DNA of 29,660 nucleotides from Prorocentrum cordatum (Eukaryota > Sar > Dinophyceae > Prorocentrales > Prorocentraceae). Position 1 is the stretch's first letter. Every line of letters starts with the position of its first letter. The notes below the pieces were generated by a model, which ran no database searches, was not told where the DNA came from, and worked only from the letters and a program-made list of their open reading frames with translations. A program made the position numbers and the translations under genes. Of the stretch, positions 17,041 through 25,660 are shown in pieces. Location: NCBI GenBank assembly GCA_963575745.1, contig CAUYUJ010018499.1, positions 173,350 to 203,009 on the forward strand. The letters are read 5' to 3'.

Positions 17041-18184
17041 TCTGTCAAATTCCGGAAGAGGTGTTGACATTTTCGGGGATAAGTCAAAAACGATTTCTGA
17101 CAGATGTCTGAGGAGTCCTGCAAGATCACTGGAACAAAAACCCGACGATACCTGAGAATTCGCTGATCCCCCTAACCCCCAATTGCTTTGTGTGATGCGA
17201 CATGGCCGGGGGGATAGCTCGGTGGCGCTCCCTAGACTTACCTATGATTTTGGTGTCAACGATAGCGCCGGGGGGATCGACAAGTGGTTCCTCAAGGTGG
17301 AGCCTAGCAGAAGCCCCGTTAAAGACACATCGACATGGTATGCTGAACGCGCGCGAACTGTAGTGGAAAATCGCGACAAGCCCCCCAGCATAACTGAACC
17401 GACGGTAAGTAAAGTATTGTTTCGGGAACCGAGGAAGGGTTCATGGCAGGACATCGGCAGTTCTGATTACCAGACCCCGAGGACCTGCGGGATCGGTGGG
17501 CAGTTCATGACTGAGCATCAATCGCTCTGATTACCAGACCCCTCTGCGCAAAACATCCTCAACCCCCTCGAACCACGCTTAGAGTTGAGGTAAAGGCAGA
17601 TCATCCTCTGCAGCGCGCCGACATATTGGATTCAAAAGCAAAAAGGCGGCACTTTAAAGCGTGAGCCCGGGTAACAGCAGTGGTGATCTAGAGGCGGTTA
17701 CACCTTCGAGGCAGAGCAGCAGAAGATCAGGTTCGAGGCCGTTTCAACTTCGACGCCTCTCTGCGCATGCTTTCAAACGGTTCCCTGTTTTCACACCCTG
17801 GCTCAGCCCCAACGGAATGCGAAAGGGATGACACCGACGAGGGGGAAGGGGAGGAGGAGGGCAGAAACAGAGTGTTGAAGGGACAATCGCCATCCCCAGG
17901 CGTGGACTCATCTGGCACAGCCGACTTAGAAACAACTGCGCTGCAAATTTTGTTCGCGGGCTTCCCTGACCCGGCTCAACCAATAATAGGGAAGGCCAGA
18001 GCCGCGAGCGGCTCCCAAACCTGGCTCAACCAACGTCAGGCATTGCAGGATCCCGCGGAGGCGGAGGATGAGGAGGAGGAGGCGAAACCCCGAGACATGC
18101 GATGTATTGATCCTTTCAAGTGTGCTTCGAGGGTGGCGGGGCCCGGCGAGCGGCCGAACACGGCCGAAAATGGGGAAGCCAAAA
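17041..18184. other. unassigned; two anonymous open frames
   Basis: This is the longest stretch without clear repeats. A 115-codon frame at 17183-17530 (plus) and a 154-codon frame at 17767-18231 (plus, with acidic Glu/Asp/Gly runs near residues 20-32 and 100-108) have no recognisable domain. TTCTGATTACCAGACCCC recurs at about 17460 and 17525. CTGGCTCA or CGGCTCAACCAA recurs at about 17800, 17971 and 18022. An exon is possible but not shown. Confidence 0.35.
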
Positions 18185-18320
18185 GGTACCGATACCGCTG
18201 CTCCCCAGACTTCTCCAGGGGTGCGCTCTGACCAGGATTTCGAGGCGAATCCAACGGTGGCGACGAGGACTCCCCAGGAGGCACAAAAAGTGGAGCACGA
18301 GGGAAGGGTGTAGCGATAGG
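18185..18320 (+). repeat. dispersed repeat copy 1 (partner at 27313)
   Basis: GGTACCGATACCGCTGCTCC, then TGCGCTCTGACCAGGATTTC, then GGTGGCGACGAGG are matched in order by 27313-27430 (GGTACTGACACCGCTACTCC, TGTGCTCTGACAAGAGTTTC, GGTGGCGACGAGG). Identity is moderate. Each copy lies near foldback elements. Confidence 0.65.
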
Positions 18321-18568
18321 GTGCCTTTTCCTCCTCTGAGAAAACCTCTCGTCGTGACATCGCCCGCGACACGAACATGTCCGGGCCCGTTTCCTGCCGG
18401 CTGCCACTTGCCCTCTCCGGCCCGAGCGGCAGGAAGGCGTGTGGCTCCGAGAAGGGCAGGCCTCGCGGCGCCCGCCCGCGAGTGGCGGCACGCCAGCCAG
18501 AGCGCCGTGGCCCGCTGCTCGTCGCCGCCCTCGCCCGCGAAGTCTACCTCGCGGGGGCTGCTCTCGCT
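18321..18568. other. unassigned, GC-rich
   Basis: No repeat or recognised domain. Frames here are rich in Arg, Pro, Ala and Ser on both strands, as expected from composition. Confidence 0.3.
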
Positions 18569-18722
18569 AACCAGCCTCGAACGTATCCCTATCCCTAAGA
18601 TGGGCGAGCAAAAAGCGAGGACAATCTTGGGGACAGGCCCTCAGAAACTGAGGGAATCCTTAAGATCGGCATCGAGGTGAGGTGATGTAAAACATAGAGA
18701 TAGGGATAGGTTTCAAACTGGT
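18569..18722. repeat. foldback element (~154 bp)
   Basis: Left arm ACCAG..GAACGTATCCCTATC (18571 onward) pairs with the right arm read as complement, ACCAGTTTGAAACCTATCCC (from 18721). Matching ATCTT..GG blocks follow, and the centre CCCTCAGAAACTGAGGG (about 18639-18655) is itself a tight hairpin. Arms are about 75 bp with interrupted matching. Confidence 0.75.
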
Positions 18723-18912
18723 AACACGCCTCTCCTGACTCCGAACTTCTTGGCAAGCGTCGGGGGGGGCGTCACCCCCGCCGACGGCCCCCCACCGACC
18801 CCCGTCGCGGGCAGCCACCGAGCGCCGAAGGCGCTCCGACCCCCGTCGCGGCGCGACAACGAGGCGAGGTTGATCCCCGTCGGGGTCCCCCCCACGCTTA
18901 TTACAGTGAAAA

Positions 18913-19085
18913 CGTATAGTAAGGACGGGTGGGAAGGACGCGAGACCCTTGGAGGCCGAGGTTGGGATTTGTTGGGCGGCGGCCTGAGAGGCTGGCCAGG
19001 GGAAACGGCAAAGGACGGGCCGCAGAGGCAAGGACACAAGGGTGCCCTAGAAAAGGCGCGCGTCCATACTCTGCGCGTTGACTGT
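18913..19085 (-). repeat. 173-bp dispersed repeat copy B (introner candidate)
   Basis: This is the second copy of the repeat at 7032-7204, in the same orientation with no gaps. The minus strand has GTATGGACGCGCGCC where copy A has GTAAGGACGCGCGCC. Past the 3' end of the repeat on that strand it reads TTTTCACTGTAATAAG, not CTGCAG, so if spliced its acceptor would be AAG. Flanking sequences of the two copies are unrelated, so this is an insertion-type repeat, not a segmental duplication. Confidence 0.6.
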
Positions 19086-19224
19086 AAGAAGCCCAGAGCA
19101 TGCTTCCCCAGACACCGTGATAAGCATCACGACGAGAGGTCGTTGGACGTCTTCGGCCTCAGTTGGGGCCCTCGCCGCGGGCCCCGAGGACCGTCAAGAA
19201 GCGACGCTTGGGATGCAGAGCTGC

Positions 19225-19305
19225 CCCCATGGGGAAGCAGGAGCAGGAGGAGGAGCAGGAGGAGGAGGAGCAGGAGGAGGAGGAGGAGGAGGAGGAGGAG
19301 GAAAG
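19225..19305 (+). repeat. (AGG)n microsatellite
   Basis: GGAGGAGGAGCAGGAGG triplets over about 80 bp give Glu/Arg/Gly runs in the three frames. Flanking sequence has no recognised domain. Confidence 0.9.
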
Positions 19306-19559
19306 AGCGTTGGGACTCTCGGGGACCCCACATGGCCAAACATCTAGCCATCGGCCAGCAGGACAGCGGAATTCGGGCATGGACAGATAGCCCCCTTGTA
19401 GCAAAACGTGGCTCCGTGAAAACGACCTCGGGCCCCAACCTGGCAGGCGCAAAATCCTGGAAAATGACGGCCACCTCGCCCTCCGACGCCGCTGCCGCCG
19501 GCGAGGAGCAGGCAGCGGCGGCTGGTGGGGTTGCCGAGCGGTGGCCGCCGGCGCAGAGC

Positions 19560-19640
19560 TGGCCGAAGGGTTGGCCGTGGGGCAGGCCGTGGGGCTGGCC
19601 GTGGGGCTGGCAGTGGAGCTGGCAGTCGGGCTGGCCGCGG
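19560..19640 (+). repeat. 12-bp minisatellite (GGCCGTGGGGCT)
   Basis: About six units of GGCCGTGGGGCT with GGCAGTGGAGCT and GGCAGTCGGGCT variants. The 12-bp period keeps frames open (a Pro-Trp-Gly-Trp repeat in one). Confidence 0.85.
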
Positions 19641-19665
19641 CGCCCTCTCGAGTACACCCTGCGAA

Positions 19666-19807
19666 ATGCTTAAGAAATCATGGGTTAAGAAATTCATAGT
19701 CTCAGAAATGGAATAAAACCCAGAACTTCTATCAAAATCTTGGGATTTACATTGAAACGTTAAGAATAATCGAGACTCTGGACGAAAACTTAGGTTTTCT
19801 TAAGCAT
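19666..19807. repeat. foldback element with ATGCTTAAGAAA ends (142 bp)
   Basis: ATGCTTAAGAAA at 19666-19677 is perfectly inverted as TTTCTTAAGCAT at 19796-19807. Inside, GGGTTAAGAAATTC and AGTCTC on the left face ACCTAAGTTTTC- and AGTCTCGATTATTCTT-type sequence on the complement of the right arm. It is AT-rich in a GC-rich setting. No clear target duplication. Confidence 0.6.
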
Positions 19808-20501
19808 CGCCTAAGGTGTACGGACAATTCACGGATCGACGTGCCAGGGCGGGGGCTCTGTCCAGCTCCGAGCCGAGTAAGGAACAGAGGGGGGCTCTGC
19901 CGGCCACGGCGGGCCTCGGCTGCGCAGGGGTTCCCCGACCCGGGTAGGAGGAAGGGGGTGGAGACGAGGAGCCCCTCCTGAGCCAGAGTCGTCCTGATTT
20001 CGGCGTCTTGACTGTAATAATTACACCGCCGCCTCGTCCACCTCGTTTTATCCTCACCGTCGGCAACATCAGCGACCAAAACAACTCAGGACGCACGAGG
20101 CACATTGACCCGACCCGAGCACACGAGGACAGGCAATCACATGCATCGACAAGGCCTGATAGGGCGTCTATCGTCAACGACGTCAACTTGTACTGCAGGC
20201 GTACCGAGTCTTCTCCAACTCCTCATCTTCGGTGGCGACTCATGGGAGCCTCCCATGCCATTAATGGACGCTGGATCGACGCTAAACAACGCTACATCGG
20301 CGCTGCAACATCGACTGCCAGACGCTAATCGACGCTAGCCGACGCTTAGCGGAATTTAAAGGGTATACCAGGCTCCGATGATTTGTTACCGAACTCATCC
20401 TCCATTTCCTTCTTCTCTCCCCGTAACGTTGGCCCGAACGGCCGGGACTCCGCCCGTGCGCAGCGGGAAACCACAGTCTCACTGCACCGACCTTGCAGAC
20501 G
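19808..20501. other. unassigned
   Basis: About 690 bp with no recognised domain on either strand. CGACGCT-type motifs recur at 20270-20350 (GATCGACGCT, AATCGACGCTA, CCGACGCTTAG) as a short degenerate repeat. A TTCGGTGGCGACTC string near 20230 echoes the repeat at 18185 and 27313. Confidence 0.35.
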
Positions 20502-20712
20502 CGCTGCAGCGGATTTTCGCGTGGATTTCTGTCAATGCAAAAACCCCAAATCGGCCAGTGAAAAACGAAGTGAATTTCGCGTGGATTTGTTTTAGTCTTC
20601 ATCCCAAGCAAATCCGCACGAAATTCACCTCGAAATCCGGACTGGCATTCTTCAGGACACTCTGGGCCCATCCGATCGTTTTCCGAACGAAATCCACTCT
20701 GCGATGTTGGCG
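20502..20712. repeat. foldback element (~210 bp)
   Basis: The inner stem is clear: GTGAATTTCGCGTGGATTTG (20570-20589) against the complement of 20609-20628 (18 of 20 match), with a 19-base loop. Pairing continues outward through CCAGT (20555 and 20644). It then weakens but recurs near the ends, where GCGGATTTTCGCGTGGATTT (20509 onward) faces the complement of AAATCCACTCTGCG (20691 onward). ATTTCGCGTGGATTT also occurs twice in direct orientation. Confidence 0.7.
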
Positions 20713-21149
20713 CCATGAACAGTCTTCAGCCAGCCCGCGCGGTGCCAGCGCAACGCCTGGCAGCCTGGGACATGTTCGGACGTGTGCAAGTGCAGAAACC
20801 TGAGGGGTGGGCGAAGACCGAGTCACGCATGTGTAATCTGACTGCCGGACATGTGGATGAGAGGGTCTCCCTTCGCAAAGCGCTTGCACTCAGCAGCCCT
20901 CATGGGCTCCTGAACAGATTCCCAGACATGCGACGTCCTGATATTATTTTCCGGACGGCGTTCCTAGAAATCCCACTTTTCCTGGGACTGGTTTTTCATC
21001 CTGAGTTGTTTTTTTGGCGGTCCCGAAGCTCGGCGAGGGCCCCACGAGGCCGAAAACTGTCGAAAACCCGCCGTCCCGATTTATTGCGACGCGATCATTT
21101 CTGGGCTGCTTGCAGGGGGGGGCAGACATGCGATGTCCTGACTTTTGCG
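20713..21149. other. unassigned; GACATGCGAYGTCCTGA twice
   Basis: AGACATGCGACGTCCTGA (about 20925) and AGACATGCGATGTCCTGA (about 21124) lie 199 bp apart as direct repeats. A 160-codon frame starting at 20715 runs through the region into the MITE but shows no recognisable domain. Confidence 0.45.
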
Positions 21150-21308
21150 TTAAGTCGGGCCTGTCCCCTTACAAGCCGACTTTGGACGAAAAATTAAAAA
21201 TACCCCAATTATACCCTGAAAGTGCTCAAACATTGTCAAAAAATGTCCCCAGGCTATGTCTTGACTATCTCTGAGTATTTCCATTGTAGAGGGACGGGCC
21301 CGACTTAA
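21150..21308. mobile_element. MITE-like DNA transposon with 8-bp target duplication
   Basis: The terminal inverted repeats begin TTAAGTCGGGCC (21150) and end GGCCCGACTTAA (21308). The first 25 positions match at 22. The 8-bp direct repeat CTTTTGCG lies immediately outside on both sides (21142-21149 and 21309-21316). The interior is AT-rich and encodes nothing recognisable. An 8-bp duplication is typical of hAT-type transposases, so a non-autonomous hAT-like element is the leading reading. Superfamily is inferred, while the repeats and duplication are directly visible. Confidence 0.8.
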
Positions 21309-21316
21309 CTTTTGCG

Positions 21317-22255
21317 ATACGGGGCCCTCAGGCGCCCCGACTCGGCGGTGGACAAACCTCCCTTTAGTAGACCTCCCCTTAGTGAAGTCGGCCTGGGACC
21401 GAAACCGACGGACCTGGACCCGCAAAAATGACGGCCGCGACGCCCTCCCGCGAACCGAAAACGGCCAACTCCTTCATCGACGCGTCAGGGTAGGAGATCT
21501 GCCCACCCCCGATGTTTGAAACACCGGCAACAATCGGATGATGAACAACCATAACCAACACCGAATGTCTGACATCTCGAATCCAATGTGTAAAATCACA
21601 TCACGCAGGGAGGGGCGGAGATCTCCCGCATACAGTCAGGGGAGAGGGGAGAGCAGAATTCAGAAGGTTGAATCGTCAAGGGCCAAGCTGTGCGCGTGCG
21701 CCATATGTGAAACCACCCCCGACCGACCCTCTTCCCAGGGCGCCCAGTGCTTCCTCTCCGGCCCACGGCGCCCGCCCCGCGAGGGAGGACCCCTCCCGAT
21801 CCTTGGAGACTGCCAGAGGCCTCTCCGTCGCGCCGCCGCGTCACGGCGCGAGCATGTCGGCAGCGAAGCGGCCGTACACGCCGGTGGGAAGAAGTGGGTA
21901 AAAACACAAAGTAGGCAGATAGGAGCGTCACCGATTTGCGTCAGTAAATAGACGCTAAAGACGCAACTTTGCGATACGTCATCGAGCTTGCTCAATACGT
22001 GGTTACCGTACAAGTCGGTCGGAAGAAGTAGGTAAATAACGATCAAGTTGACTGGGTCCAGGCCCCCCAAGGGAGCCACAAAACACAGCAGAAGCGCGTC
22101 GGTTCTTGAAGTAGGGAGGCGCTGGAAGCAGATCGGGATCTGGGAATCCACAAATACCTACATTCAGCGACCAGCGTGTATCCCTGTCCCCAGTGGCCCA
22201 GGGCCCAGGAAATGCCCGGCCAGGGCCAGCCTAAATGCACGAGCTGACGGCATGC
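21317..22255. other. unassigned; one diverged direct repeat
   Basis: CGTACACGCCGGTGGGAAGA (about 21871) and CGTACAAGTCGGTCGGAAGA (about 22008), each followed by AGTGGGTAAA or AGTAGGTAAA, are direct repeats about 136 bp apart. TCCCTTTAGTAGACC and TCCCCTTAGTGAAG lie close together near 21358-21382. No coding domain is recognised. Confidence 0.4.
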
Positions 22256-22345
22256 GGCTCCTCCTCCTCCTCCTCCTCCTCGAAGTTCAAGACTGCGGAC
22301 TGTCTGTCGCCTCCTCCTCCTCCTCCTCCTCCTCCTCCTCCTCGA
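22256..22345 (+). repeat. two (CTC)n tracts
   Basis: CTCCTCCTC runs at 22258-22281 and 22308-22343 are separated by about 27 bp of unique sequence. Ser/Pro/Leu-run frames are by-products. Confidence 0.9.
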
Positions 22346-22727
22346 TCCGCCTCTTCACCTTTGCTGCTATACGGGTGCTCTGGAGTCGACGCTCGCCGGG
22401 TGGCGGAGGCCGATGCGAGCCGCGGCGGCCGCGGGTGCGCACGGAGCCCACCCGCACGGGGCGAGCCAGAGGAGGCCGGATGGCGAGCACGCCAGGGCGC
22501 AGCGGCGTGCAGGCGGGCGGGCGCCGTGCGCGAGAGGCCTGCGCGAGAGCGGCTCGGGGCCAGCGAGCCGGATGGAGGGGCCGTGCATCGAAGCGGAGAG
22601 ACCGTTGGTGGCACGCTGGCCACGCACGGACGCACGGCGGCACCCCTGGCCCATCGCCTGGGTGCCGCCGCCACTGGCCCCGCCGCCGTTTCTGCCCCCG
22701 TCGGCGGCGAGCGAGGGGGGGAAGTGA
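22346..22727. other. unassigned, very GC-rich
   Basis: CG-rich DNA with Arg/Ala/Gly/Pro frames on both strands and no recognised domain. No clear tandem repeat. Confidence 0.3.
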
Positions 22728-22874
22728 GGAGGAGAAGGCCTTCTCAAAGGGCGGCGATGCTTCTCAGAAGACCTCTGGCCTTCTGAGAAGTTCTCGGCGC
22801 CTCCGGGGAAGGCCCCGAACACTTCTCAGAAGGCCGGGGGACTTCCGAACCTTCTGAGATGGCCTTCTCCTTCT
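22728..22874. repeat. foldback element with CTTCTGAGAAG cores (~147 bp)
   Basis: GAGAAGGCCTTCTCAAAGGG (22732 onward) faces the complement of the right end, GAGAAGGCCATCTCAGAAGG. GGCCTTCTGAGAAG (about 22778) faces its own copy in the other arm (CTTCTCAGAAGGCC, about 22822). Each arm therefore also carries short palindromes of its own, which gives several alternative folds. Confidence 0.75.
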
Positions 22875-22884
22875 TGCTGGGTCA

Positions 22885-23018
22885 ACTTTCCACCACCGCT
22901 ACCATGTGTAAGACGCGGGAGAACTGAGGATTGGGACGTCCTCCTTCTCCTCCACCTTTTCCCTTTCCTCCTCCTCCTCCTCCTCCTCCTCCTACCCATG
23001 GTAGTGGTGGTGGAAAAT
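22885..23018. repeat. inverted repeat around a polypyrimidine tract
   Basis: TCCACCACCGCTACCATG (about 22889) is inverted as CATGGTAGTGGTGGTGGA (about 22997). The loop holds CTCC/CTTT-rich sequence including a (CTC)n run at about 22966-22993. Confidence 0.7.
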
Positions 23019-23041
23019 CGGCCGATCACTTCTCACTCCCC

Positions 23042-23185
23042 CCCCGCCGCCGTCGCTGCCCCTGCGCTGTGCCACCACCCGCTCTTCGCCGCGCCCTCTC
23101 CCCCCCAGGGGGACGCCGAGCAGGGGCACCCCCGCCGCCGTCGCTGCCCCTGCGCGGTGCCACCATCCGCTCTTCGCCACGCACA
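23042..23185 (+). repeat. 88-bp direct duplication
   Basis: CCCCGCCGCCGTCGCTGCCC, followed by CTGCGCTGTGCCACCA and CCGCTCTTCGCC, starts at 23042 and recurs at 23130 with few changes. The two copies are adjacent. Confidence 0.85.
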
Positions 23186-23265
23186 TTCGTTTATAACATG
23201 TGCAAGAATTTCTCGAATTCCCATGATTAGCGTACCAGAATTGGTGTTTTGGAGAGGCTCCAGAT

Positions 23266-23440
23266 TATGAGGGTGCAACAGTTACGTTGACTCGCGGTGC
23301 TGAAGTCCCAAGAACAGCTTTCTGGTACAATTTAGGATCGTCAAGGTGTGTAACAATCAGGTTAATCCGTGGTGTTGGAATCCCGAGAACAATGTTTTGG
23401 CACTCTTCAGGATCTTCAAACAGCTGTCTTCCGAAGAGGT
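23266..23440 (-). repeat. 75-bp duplication with an open minus-strand frame
   Basis: Two adjacent 75-bp units, about 67% identical, read on the minus strand as EDPEECQNIVLGIPTPRINL.. and DDPKLYQKAVLGTSAPRVNV.., with the shared pattern DP-Q-VLG-PR-N-V. The frame is open from a TGA near 23456 to a TAA near 23267 but has no Met. Differences fall 9, 7 and 9 at codon positions one, two and three, so there is no codon-position bias favouring selection on a protein. I do not recognise the family. It may be an exon fragment, a pseudogene or a non-coding repeat. Confidence 0.4.
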
Positions 23441-23524
23441 AGTTCCCTCAGTGGACGTGAACCCTCGTAGGGGCCCATGAAAAGGGAGCTTGGGGGAAGG
23501 GTTTATTCCAACATCGTTGATGAC

Positions 23525-23582
23525 TCGTGGGTTTGCACTGGTCCTCCTCCTCCTCCTTCTCCTCCTTCCCCTCCTCCTCATA
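23525..23582 (+). repeat. short (CTC)n tract
   Basis: Imperfect CTCCTC/CTTCTC run after a single-copy-like lead-in. Confidence 0.8.
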
Positions 23583-23749
23583 ATGGCGGAGATCTGGGTG
23601 TCCCGGAAAGGCCCAGGCGGCGGGGCAGCTGCACGCGTGCAGCAGCCCTCGCCCCCGCCCCCAGGCTGCCGTGCGGCGCACAGAACGATCCACCAGAACG
23701 AAGGCGCGGCACCCAACGGCACCCTCAGGGGGGTGACGCGCACGGCAAT

Positions 23750-23925
23750 CGCTGGTTTCGCCGACGGCTGGTTTCGCCTGGCTGGTTTCGCCGCCGGGCG
23801 AAACCAACTTCCGTCGGCGAAACCAACTTCCGTCGGAGAAACAAGCTGCCGTCGGTGAAACCAGCTGCCGTCGGCGAAACCAGCTGCCGTCGGCGAAACC
23901 AGCTGCCGTCGGCGAAACTGCCCGA
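23750..23925 (+). repeat. 19-bp tandem repeat GAAACCAGCTGCCGTCGGC
   Basis: About eight units; the last three are nearly perfect with 19-bp spacing (CAGCTG at 23881 and 23900). Earlier units read GAAACCAACTTCCGTCGG or GGTTTCGCC-type inverses near 23755-23800. The GCGAAACCAG core returns at 24600-24795. Confidence 0.88.
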
Positions 23926-24440
23926 TCCGACCCGCCCGCTCGGGGGACCCGACCCGCCCGCTAGGGTTCGCGCGTGCTCGGTCGAGCGCGCCACACACTC
24001 TGATGCCCCGCCCGAACCTGACCCGCCCGTTAGGGTCCGCCGGCCGACCCGACCCGACCCCACCGTCAGGGTCCGCCCGACCCGACCCGCCCGTCAGGGT
24101 TCGCGCGCGCCCCACACTTTCATGTCCGGCCCGCCCGACCCGACCCCACCGTCAGGGTCCGCCCGACCCGACCCGCCCGTCAGGGTTCGCGCGCGCGCCC
24201 TACACTTTCATGTCCGGCCCGCCCGACCCGACCCGCCCGCGCGGGTCCGCCCGCCCGACCCGACCCGACCCGCCCGCGAGGGCTCGCGCGTGCTCGGTCG
24301 AGCGCGCCCCGCACTTTCCTGTCCCTCCCGCCCGCTCGGGGCCGCCCGCTCGGGCCCGCCCGCAGGGCCTGCCCGCCCCACCCGACCCGACCCGCCAGCT
24401 CGGGTCCGCCCGCCCGACCCGGCCCGCCCGCGCGGGGCTC
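23926..24440 (+). repeat. CCCGACCCG / CCCGCCCG GC-rich satellite
   Basis: CCCGACCCGACCCGCCCG modules alternate with TCAGGGTTCGCGCGCG and CACTTTCATGTCCGG segments. The CACTTTC..TGTCC marker recurs at about 24113, 24204 and 24310 (and, diverged, at about 23994), giving a loose 90-120-bp period. Frames on both strands remain open because of composition. Confidence 0.88.
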
Positions 24441-24466
24441 GGGTCCGACGCCCGACGCCCGACGCC

Positions 24467-24533
<67 letters not shown>

Positions 24534-24600
24534 AACGGCGACGACGGCGGCGGCGGCGGCGGCGGCGGCGGCGACGGTGACGGCGACGACGGCGACGACG
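24441..24600 (+). repeat. (GAC)n then (GGC)n microsatellite
   Basis: A pure CGA/GAC run at about 24468-24532 passes into GGCGGC and GACGGC. It lies between the CCCGACCCG satellite and the GAAACCAGC repeat. Confidence 0.95.
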
Positions 24601-24795
24601 GCGTCGGCAAAATCAGCGCCGGCGAGACCAGCGCCGCCGAAACCAGCCGCCAGAGAAACCAGCGGGGCGAAACCAGCGGGGCGAAACCAGCGCCTGCAAA
24701 AGAAGCCGGCCAAACCAGCCGTCGGCGAAACCAGCGGGGCGAAACCAGCGGGGCGAAACTAGCGCCGGCGAAACCAGCGCCGGTGAAACCAGCTC
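24601..24795 (+). repeat. GCGAAACCAGC tandem repeat, second cluster
   Basis: About eleven irregular units of GCGAAACCAGCGGGG or GCGAAACCAGCGCCG (15-19 bp). The same core is found in the cluster at 23750-23925, so two related clusters bracket the CCCGACCCG satellite and the GAC run. Confidence 0.88.
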
Positions 24796-24829
24796 ATGCC
24801 TCGCGCCCGAGTGCCCGAGGAGGATGAAG

Positions 24830-24975
24830 AGGACCTCCTCCTCCTCCTCCTCCTCCTCCTCCTCCTCGCCGTCCTCCTCGCCGTCCTCCTCCTCCTCCTC
24901 AACCTCCTCCTCCTTTTCCTTCGTCTTCTCCTCCTCCTCCTCCTCCTCCTCCTCCTCCTCCTCCTCCCTTTTGTC
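24830..24975 (+). repeat. (CTC)n polypyrimidine tract
   Basis: CTC triplets with GTC, AAC and CTT interruptions over about 145 bp. Confidence 0.92.
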
Positions 24976-25660
24976 CTCCACCTCTTCTTCCTCTGGTTTC
25001 GACAAGTTGCGCTGATTTTTCAAGGGCTTCCCGAGGACCCTCCTCCATCTGACACGCCCAGAACAAATGGGCACGCTGTTCAACAGCAAACGCTATCCAA
25101 AACAGATGGGAACCGCGACTGGGCAGGCGACCTTCTGTCCAATCCTGACAAAGCCCGCGGCGACGCCGACAGCGAGTCCTGGTCAAAATGGTCAGGATCT
25201 GATCTTCGCCTTCGTCACTATTCCTTCCAGACGCACTCCCAAACATCCGACGACGTAATTTTTACAGTGCGCGGTGCCAGAGGACCCGACCCCCTCCCCG
25301 GGGCCCGTTTCGCTCGAGGGGCCCGATAACGGGCCCAAGGAACAGAAATCGAGGAAGAACGCTGGGACTCCACAAATAATATCGAATCATGTCGCCGCCG
25401 ATGTGGGTTGCGATCGTACCGTTCCTGATGGGCAACGATCGGGGGGGACCGTCCCAAGCGGGGAAACCTCGGCCTCAAACCGGCAACATGTCGTCTCGGC
25501 GAGGCGCAGCTGCTGGAGAGCATCCCGAGGCTGGAAAGCCGCCGGGAGCCGACGAACACATCTGACAACCTCGAGATCACCGCCACCCGTGAGATAGGAC
25601 GTTGCGCGCCCGTGAGATAGGACGTTGCGAAACAAATGCAAAACTTGGCGGCGAGCAGAA
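24976..25660. other. unassigned; anonymous frames
   Basis: Little repetition except CCGTGAGATAGGACGTTGCG twice in tandem (25589 and 25610). A plus-strand frame without a Met, open from about 25434 to a stop at about 25616, reads in part GEAQLLESIPRLESRREP. It has a less biased composition than the repeat-driven frames, but I do not recognise it. A plus frame through 25067-25330 is likewise anonymous. Confidence 0.35.

Noticed and set aside
16596-17129. 177-codon minus-strand frame with Cys and Arg
   Set aside because: It lies across palindrome 2. The Ala-Arg and Cys pattern reflects GCGCGC- and TGCATTG-rich arms, and no known cysteine-rich domain fits.
17205-17290. tRNA-like GGGGGATAGCTCGGTGGCG
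   Set aside because: The start resembles a tRNA acceptor and D arm, but there is no GGTTCRA T loop, no anticodon stem and no matching acceptor end at the right distance.
18750-19673. 307-codon plus-strand frame
   Set aside because: It passes through introner copy B, the AGG microsatellite and the 12-bp minisatellite. No domain is seen, and the first part is explained by the repeat.
23477-24580. 367-codon plus-strand frame
   Set aside because: It crosses the 19-bp repeat, the CCCGACCCG satellite and the GAC run. Its Arg/Pro/Asp composition follows directly from those repeats.
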